Shown here: one piece after another, positions 32,601 to 38,274 of the stretch
Position numbering within the stretch: position 1 is the stretch's first letter
How the letters are laid out: every line of letters starts with the position of its first letter
NCBI RefSeq assembly: GCF_000281045.1
Contig: NW_008246119.1
Coordinates: 192,135 to 230,408, forward strand
DNA from: Saprolegnia diclina VS20
Taxonomy: Eukaryota > Oomycota > Saprolegniomycetes > Saprolegniales > Saprolegniaceae
DNA length: 38,274 bases
Direction of reading: 5' to 3'
Translations under genes and position numbers: made by a program
Notes under the pieces: model-generated
Seen by the model: only the letters and a program-made list of their open reading frames with translations
The model's database searches: none
What the model was told of the DNA's origin: nothing

Positions 32601-34066
32601 TCTTGGCAAGTCGATCAGCGACGAGGATGTTGGTCACGGCCGAGACAACAGCGTTCCGGAGGTAGTACGACTCGGCGTCCAAAAGCGGGAGCACGATTGA
32701 CAAGTTGGCGAGGACCACGGACGGCATGAGCTTGGAAAGGTGCGTCTAGAGGCAAAGACCGGTCACAGTCGCGACAAGATCGACGAACGTACGAAGAAGG
32801 CCGACACGTTCTTCGTGCCTGAGACGTCGCGCGACGATTCGCGCTGGCGGATTTTGGCGATTTCACTGGCCAGAAAGCGCTCCATCAATATCCCACACAG
32901 ATAGATCCATGGCGAGCGTACTTGATGAGATCGGCCGCAATCTTGGCGTTCGAATGCTTGGCTTGGAGGAACTGGATCAAGTCGCCGAGCGGCACCGAGA
33001 GGTGCTCGTGCGCAAAGATGAGCTCGAGAAGCGACGTCGTGACTGTCACGTGCACGCTGGGCACACGCAAGAGACACTCGGACACGAGCTACACCATGTT
33101 GTGTCACCAACGATAATGATGGGTCGTACGTTGTAGCAGTGAAACTTGAGGGGCTTGGACCGCATGAAGAGCGGGCTCTCGAGGAGCTGGAAGACGGCCG
33201 TGCAGTAGACGCCAATGAATTCCTACGGCCTTTGTGTTGAAAAAGAGACAAATCGGAAACACCGACCTCTTCCGGCAATCGCATGTTCCAGAGCGCGAGC
33301 GTCTCGTCGCAAAGCGACTTTTGCAGCGTCTCAACGCTGGTTTCAAACTGCTTGGCCCAGTGCACCATCTTGGACTTGGCCGCCTACGCGAATCGACCTC
33401 GTCCACGAGCAACGCCATGAAGCGCGCGTACTTTGTCCTTCTTGTGCACAATGTCCTTGTCGTGCTCGGCCGTGAGCTTGGAGATCTTCATGAGCAGTTG
33501 GCACAAGACGTACGCAGCAATCTTGAGGGCGTTCCGCGCGCGGCGAGAGTCTGCATATCATGCTGAGACGCATCCCCACAGGATAAAGAAGATCCTACTC
33601 TCTTTTTTGGAGCGCCGAAGGAGCTTGGCAATGTCGCTGAGCGCCGAGTTGGTCAACAGCAGGAGCAGGAGCCGCGCTTCGTCGTTGAGGTGCTTGACCG
33701 CTCTAGAAGAAGCATGTGGTCATGGCCATATCCAGGCGCAGGGGCGTACTTGAGGAAGCTGTAGAGGACGTCAAAGGCCTCGGCGTCGACAATCCCGAAC
33801 GGGTTGGCGTGGATCGTTCGCTGCAGCTCTATTCACGTAGGTCGTTGAATCGCCACGGCCATGCGACGTCGTCGGGTACCCTTGAGCTGGGTCATGTGCA
33901 CGGTCTTGTGGAGCTCGGCAAAGTCGGTCACGTGGCTCACGTAGATGCGGTCGCGCTTGACGAGCTCGAGGTCGTCCACATGCAGCGGGACGATGAACTC
34001 GCGGATCTCATCTTCGTCCTCGGACAGCATGGCATCGGCAGCATACTCACCCTCGTCGTCGCTCAT
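29646..34066 (-). CDS. NCAPD2: Condensin complex subunit 1 (NCAPD2/CND1)
   Basis: Fifteen exons: 34066-33880, 33828-33750, 33702-33599, 33550-33432, 33383-33267, 33222-33130, 33088-32922, 32865-32793, 32745-30956, 30897-30708, 30659-30480, 30429-30287, 30246-29976, 29931-29851, 29804-29646. All phases agree; 1250 residues. The N terminus has the condensin subunit 1 start (FIVPLHVDDLEL). The middle is HEAT repeats, including LLDAESYYLRNAVVSAVTNI and an Asp/Asn-rich insertion. The C-terminal Cnd1 domain has RCNIVVALGDLSFRFPNLVE, YNMLPDTIGRLS and WRDLAFCLSNLSFNEKAI. The tail is basic, then acidic. This HEAT subunit of condensin I helps compact mitotic chromosomes and contacts DNA and the kleisin. 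NCAPD2 is preferred over NCAPD3 because of the N-terminal domain and the YNMLPD segment. Fourteen introns of 40-58 nt are unevenly spread: none in the 1.8 kb exon. Confidence 0.95.
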
Positions 34067-34517
34067 GGCGCTGGCTAATGGACGCCCCAAAATTGCTCTT
34101 TTGAATTTTTAAAACTCGTATCCGGACAACCGTCATTTTCAGCCAATGATACACGTGCCTTTGCGGGGGACACATTGCCATCCGGATACCGCCCCCGATC
34201 TTGACGCCATGCTCGTTCTGCGGAGGCGAATGCCATGCTTGCTTGTCCGCACGCTTGTGACTGCGTCGAGGACAGCTAGGACATGTCGCCTAGCTGAGGT
34301 AGACAGTCTTGGCGCTGCTGCTGGCGCATCCAGAACGAGCTCCATCGACGTGCGACGGCTGGCAGCTGCGATGAGCAAGTCGCTCCTTGGATCGGTCATG
34401 CGAACAGACCAGACAAGAAAGATTCTCTTGCTTCTCATCATAGCAATGACGACGTCGTCCTGGCGAAGACGCAAGTCGACAATCAAGGCGAGGTCGTATT
34501 AACAATGACACGCAGAA
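34067..34517. other. Intergenic between VPS25 3' end and condensin 5' end
   Basis: Two overlapping frames, 34139-34486 (minus) and 34146-34502 (plus), have no motif, and I do not call either. An AT-rich tract (TTTTGAATTTTTAAAA, about 34101-34116) about 40 bases upstream of the condensin start may be a core promoter element. Confidence 0.45.
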
Positions 34518-35308
34518 CTAGGCGGTGGCGAGGAACTTGACGCCGTCGTTCTCGGGCGTATCCCCGTGAATGATGGCCGCCTACAGGCTATGTGGCTGCA
34601 CATGTCGACTGCGAGCACGCCTACCTTGGCTTCGTGCTCGAGCACTTCCAGAGCTTTGCGGAGCAACCACATTTCAATGCCATAAAAACCTACGTAGATG
34701 CTCCAACCTCCATCCAAACAGACACGGGTATCGTACTGGCGCCTTCAGTCTCGTCGCCTGCGTGCAGCTCGTAGAGCGTGTAGACGTTGTTGAGCATGCC
34801 ATTGTCTTGGGCCTACTCCCAGAGAGACAAAGATATGTGTTTGATCGCACGCGATACATCATGACAGTACAAAGGCGTAGATCTCGGCGGCCCACTCGGC
34901 GGGCGACTTCCAAAAGATGCGGCAGCGCGTGTGCGTGTCGTCCTCCCACTCGCCGTTGCCGCAGCGCACGATGTAGCTTACGACCGCATGGCGTGCTTCC
35001 ATCGAGAGCTTACCTATCGGCGTCGTGCATGAGATGACGGCAGCGCATGAGGCTCGTACGGTTGATGGTCGTGTTCTCGAAGATCGGCGTCGTGTTAGGT
35101 GTAAAGATGGGCTGCTGCAGCGCGCGGTGGTACTCGACGACCAGCGTCTTCCAGAGGATGAGCTGCTTCTCCCGCGTCGACCGGATCGGCTGCAGCCTAC
35201 GGTCGCCCATGAGCTATCGCCTCGTCCACCGACGGCGCAATACGTAAAGAAGGGCGGGAAGTGGTAGTGCTCGGGGAACTCAAAGCCCGCCGGCGCGGTC
35301 GTCGTCAT
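34518..35308 (-). CDS. VPS25: ESCRT-II subunit VPS25
   Basis: Six exons (35308-35244, 35196-35060, 35013-34871, 34812-34737, 34689-34625, 34580-34518) join in phase to 182 residues, close to the usual 175-200. The N terminus has the family's aromatic/proline signature FEFPEHYHFPPFFTLQP, followed by TREKQLILWKTLVVEYH, which matches the first winged helix. The second winged helix ends VLEHEAKAAIIHGD...DGVKFLA. Also visible are IFENTTINR, FWKSPAEWAAEIYAFAQDNG and VYTLYELHAGD. VPS25 sits in two copies in ESCRT-II on endosomes and recruits VPS20/CHMP6 for sorting of ubiquitinated cargo into multivesicular bodies. Its introns are 44-58 nt. It is divergent from the dynein light chain gene. Confidence 0.95.
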
Positions 35309-35460
35309 CCTCGTGGCAAAGCTTTGTGGCAAGTCGGCAACCCAGTTTTCGGTCTTGGTTGCTTTTCGTTTCGGATAATGCCGAAACCAAGATACCCGGG
35401 TTTGCATTCCGGTAGGCCAAATCCGAAAGCCACCGCACCGGTTCGCCACCAAGATCTGAC
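35309..35460. promoter_or_regulatory. Short divergent promoter shared by VPS25 and dynein light chain
   Basis: Only 152 bp separate the two start codons, so both core promoters must lie here. The region is clean of open reading frames and contains repeated CCGAAA/TTTCGG-type words (for example TTTTCGG, TTTCGG, CCGAAA, CCGAAA near 35346-35430). No TATA box is evident. Confidence 0.5.
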
Positions 35461-35982
35461 ATGGCACCGTCGACGTGCTTTGACTTTCCGCTGCTCAAGG
35501 ACGAGGTCACGACGATCGTCCAGGACGCAGTGCTGAGCTCGCTCGAGGGCAAGGCGTACGACCAGGCCAAGGTGCGATCCTTCGCCGGCGCCGCATGGCA
35601 TCGCATTTGTAGGTCAACGACTGGATCAACACGATCACGGCGTCGTGCATTGACGACCTCAAGCGGCTCTGTCAGGTGCGCGGTCCTCTCGCTAGGATCC
35701 CAGCTACATGGATCGTAGAACTTCAAGTACATTGCGACCTGCTCCATCAAGCAAAAGAAGGGCGGTGGCCTCGACGTCGAGAGGTACATACGTTGCGCTC
35801 GCGCGTTGCTGACGTGATCGGCGACACTTAGTGCTTGCTACTGGGATGAAAAGTCGGACGGTGCGCAGGACCGCCATGCTTGACGAGGGTCCTTGACGCT
35901 CGTGTATCTAGGCGCGTGCTTTGTAACGTGGGAGAACAGCTCGATGCAAGTCGTCATTAGCATTTACGGGATCGCCATTTAA
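35461..35982 (+). CDS. DYNLT1: Dynein light chain, Tctex type (DYNLT)
   Basis: Five exons (35461-35571, 35613-35675, 35719-35783, 35832-35860, 35912-35982) join in phase to 112 residues, the normal length for the family (about 113). The helices read LKDEVTTIVQDAVLSSLEG and YDQAKVNDWINTITASCIDD, then LKRLCQNFKYIATCSIKQKK. The strands end with SACYWDEKSDGACFVTWEN and MQVVISIYGIAI, the usual C terminus. It is a cargo-adaptor light chain binding the dynein intermediate chain, in cytoplasmic and possibly flagellar dynein, consistent with a zoospore-forming organism. Exon 4 is only 29 nt. The stop lies 40 bases from the end of the convergent GH18 gene. Confidence 0.95.
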
Positions 35983-36022
35983 CCAAGTAAATGGTTTCAT
36001 TGGCATTCAAAGCAAGATGGAA

Positions 36023-37735
36023 CTAGACGTCAAGCGGTCGGAACGGCATGCGGACACCGTAGTTGCCGGCTTGGCCCATCGTCCTCATCGTGTGGCCGCC
36101 GTCGTACAGGACGTCGTTGGTTGCACTCCATAGCATAGCGCCTATGATCCAGCCATGAGCCTTCCGCTGCCAGATGTAGCACCGCATACCTTTGTACAAG
36201 GCCGAGCCGTTGTATGCATTCTTGTACGATTGGCCCGGCGGCGGCACGGGCTCGACGCACCCGAGGCTGCTGCAGGCGCCAATGATGAGCTTGTCGGCGC
36301 CAATCGCGGGCACCCAGTTTTGCGGAATGCGGCGACTCATCATCGCCTCGTACCCGTCCTAGGATTTTGGCTACGTCATACACGCTACGGACAATAGATA
36401 CTACCGTGGACGGGATGTTGTACAACATGATGTTGACCCAATCGAGGAGCGGCGTGATCTTCTTGTCGTAGCAGCGAAACCAACCACCGTCCGAGACGAG
36501 GCTGCAGCCGACGTACCCACCTTCTTGGCCGTCCAAGCTCGTCGGAAACTCATCCCACGTCAGCAAGTAGCGCGGCTCGTCCGGCGCCTGCATCGCGTCC
36601 ATACCTGCATATATGCCACATGAAAATGGTGGCGCACAAGCTAGCGTGTGTACCCTTGCGCAGCGCCGAGAGGTACTTGTACACGACGGGGGCCTGCGTC
36701 TCCTTCCACTTGAAGCTAGCTTGCGGCTGGTTCCCGCTCTCGTCGTCCATGTCGATGCCGTCAAAGTCAAACCTACGGCCAGGATTATGAGAAGGTGGAG
36801 GCTCGAACGACGAGCGTACTTTTTGACGACCGAGAGCGACGTGCGAGTGAAGAGCTCGAGCGACTTTTCATCGCGGAGGGCGTAGAACGAGTCGCGGCTC
36901 TCGGCGCCGCCGATACTGATGAGCTGCTTGATGCAGCGCCTACAGCGTCGTCAGCCACGGTTTTCACTGACAAGAGGTTTTACATGCGCAGTTCGGCCAT
37001 GCAGTTCATGATCGCTTCGTCGTTCCAAAACTGCAGCGACTGCGAGACTTCGCCCGTCATACTCAGCGTCGCAAACGCCCAGTAGACGTGCGTCACATAC
37101 TTGGTGTTGACTTCCTCCACGAGCTACGCATGCTGCCATGAGAGCCGTGCAAACATTCGCAGCTCGTACGCGGGCGCAGTCCTTCTGGGTCTCCCAAAAG
37201 ACGGCAAAGACTCGGTCGTGGGGCGTTGTCGCGGGGCACCGCTGGCAGTCGTCGTGCAGCGGGTCCTACGCGCATCGTGAGTCCATTTCGAGGATGCTGT
37301 TGCAAGCGTACATAGTACTCGTGGCGCCTGCAGCGGCGGAGCTTGCGCGTGAGCTCGCGCCACGGCACCTCGCGCTCGACGGCCCGGCATTGCTCGCCAA
37401 GGATGTTATTGTCGCGGTACGTGACCTCGGAGATGGTCAAGTCGACGCAGTTGTCCGTGATGATGATCGACACGAGGTACGCAAAGGCGCCGACGATGGC
37501 GACTACAGGTTTGGGTCAGGAGGAGCCAGATGCAAGCGAGTCGCGTCGTACGGCCCGGCAGAAGCGGCCACATGTGGCGCACCGTCGGCTTGAACGGCGC
37601 AGGGTCTTCGAGCATCGTGCCTCCTTCCGCAAGCACCGGGCACGAACCAATGAGCTCGGCTGCGGTAAGACGACCGTACGTGGGCGTGTCGCCTTGGGAC
37701 GACGACGAAGAAGTGGGATTCAGGCCGCTTGCCAT
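36023..37735 (-). CDS. Type II membrane GH18 (chitinase-like) glycoside hydrolase
   Basis: Eight exons (37735-37552, 37502-37312, 37265-37170, 37123-36984, 36939-36820, 36772-36654, 36604-36405, 36358-36023) join in phase to 461 residues. About 61 cytoplasmic residues precede one membrane helix (LAIVGAFAYLVSIII), then an extracellular GH18 domain. Strand 1 contains YVTHVYWAFATL, strand 3 QLISIGGAESRDSF, and strand 4 the catalytic signature FDFDGIDMDDE, matching DGxDxDxE with the acid Glu present. WVNIMLYNIPS (strand 6 region) and GAMLWSATND (strand 8) follow. Catalysis on chitin or a related beta-1,4-GlcNAc polymer is expected, although Trp is replaced by Asp before the Glu. With no signal peptide but an internal helix, it should be anchored in the plasma membrane or Golgi rather than secreted. 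Confidence 0.9.
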
Positions 37736-38274
37736 TCCGTTGTGGTTTGCCGATTCTTATTGGCGTGATAGCGGAGAGTCCAGTGCACTCTACCATCTGT
37801 GACTCACACGGCCCAACAACTTGGCAACGGCTTTCAACGCCCTAAAAACGCAGCACCAACGCTAGCCACCGACCGTATGCGACCTACCGCAATCGAGAGG
37901 GTCGAACGTCCAGCTTGTCGACGCCGCGCACCAAGCGAGAGGCCGCAGCGCAAGCCATTTGCGATCATCGTCGTGCGTACCACGATCGGCCCGAACCGGC
38001 TTGGCTTGAATTCGCTTATATAGTATCTAATCCCTGCCAGCGGCTTGGGCTATGCCCGTGGAACGAAGCTTTCGAGAACCCTGCGTCAGTGCTTGGTGGT
38101 CGTGTAAAGCAACACGGTAAGTTATGCGTGCTACGGCAACGCACGAGGACACCATCTCGTTCGCACCGGAGGTACATGTACCTTCTGGCAAGGGTGGAAT
38201 GGCGTGGTACTCATCTTGGCGAATGCAGGGCGTGGTGTGGGCAGAAATTTGGAGAACGCGATGTGATTGGCTAA
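37736..38274. other. Upstream flank of GH18 gene to window end, no gene recognised
   Basis: An inverted CCAAT (ATTGG, 37759-37763) lies just upstream of the GH18 start. A plus frame open from 37915 to the window end has no motif. A second ATTGG lies near the last bases of the window. Nothing else is seen. Confidence 0.4.

Noticed and set aside
1-38274. CRISPR arrays, bacterial operons, phage or insertion-sequence genes
   Set aside because: None is seen; spliceosomal introns and the eukaryotic gene set rule out a bacterial or phage origin.

Overview
This is a protist nuclear contig, most likely an oomycete of the Saprolegniales (Saprolegnia/Achlya/Thraustotheca/Aphanomyces type). The assignment is inferred from gene content and gene structure: a GH81 beta-1,3-glucanase, a GH18 chitinase-like enzyme, an LRR receptor kinase of TKL type, PH-domain AGC kinases, very GC-rich codon use, and densely packed genes broken by tiny introns. 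I placed 54 introns by hand. All are 40-68 nt, 34 begin GTAC, and 49 end in TAG rather than CAG. Most exon joins restore both the reading frame and recognisable family sequence.

Layout, left to right: (1) 1-450 (-), the 5' part of a papain-family cysteine protease leaving the window, and 1639-2682 (-), a second copy that lacks its 5' end and has lost three of four active-site residues. (2) 2701-5305, mostly unassigned, with a tRNA-like element near 3699-3771. (3) 5306-8275 (+), a polytopic membrane class 3 lipase that probably starts with a secreted Cys-rich domain. (4) 8544-9799 (+), a four-exon BIVM-like protein. (5) 10094-13416 (-), a membrane-anchored GH81 glucanase with six Cys-rich repeats. 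(6) 14068-16528 (-), an LRR receptor-like kinase with roughly one LRR per exon. (7) 17272-21815 and 22218-26307 (+), a tandem pair of large kinases with the layout PH-PH-PH, zinc ribbon, Arb2-like domain, AGC kinase; the first contains an assembly gap. (8) 26443-27078 (-), an unknown membrane protein, divergent from 27525-28631 (+), a ceramide synthase. (9) 28666-29400 (-), a possible decayed gene. (10) 29646-34066 (-), condensin subunit NCAPD2 in 15 exons. (11) 34518-35308 (-), VPS25, and 35461-35982 (+), a Tctex-type dynein light chain, sharing a 152 bp divergent promoter. (12) 36023-37735 (-), a type II membrane GH18 protein.

The genes do not form one pathway. Housekeeping genes (condensin, ESCRT-II, dynein, ceramide synthase) lie among lineage-typical wall-remodelling and signalling genes. 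The most unusual content is the tandem PH/zinc-ribbon/Arb2-like/AGC kinase pair. Its Arb2-like domains both lack the family's hydrolase-like serine motif, while the kinase domains keep the elements needed for activity, including the PDK1-type T-loop and the hydrophobic motif.
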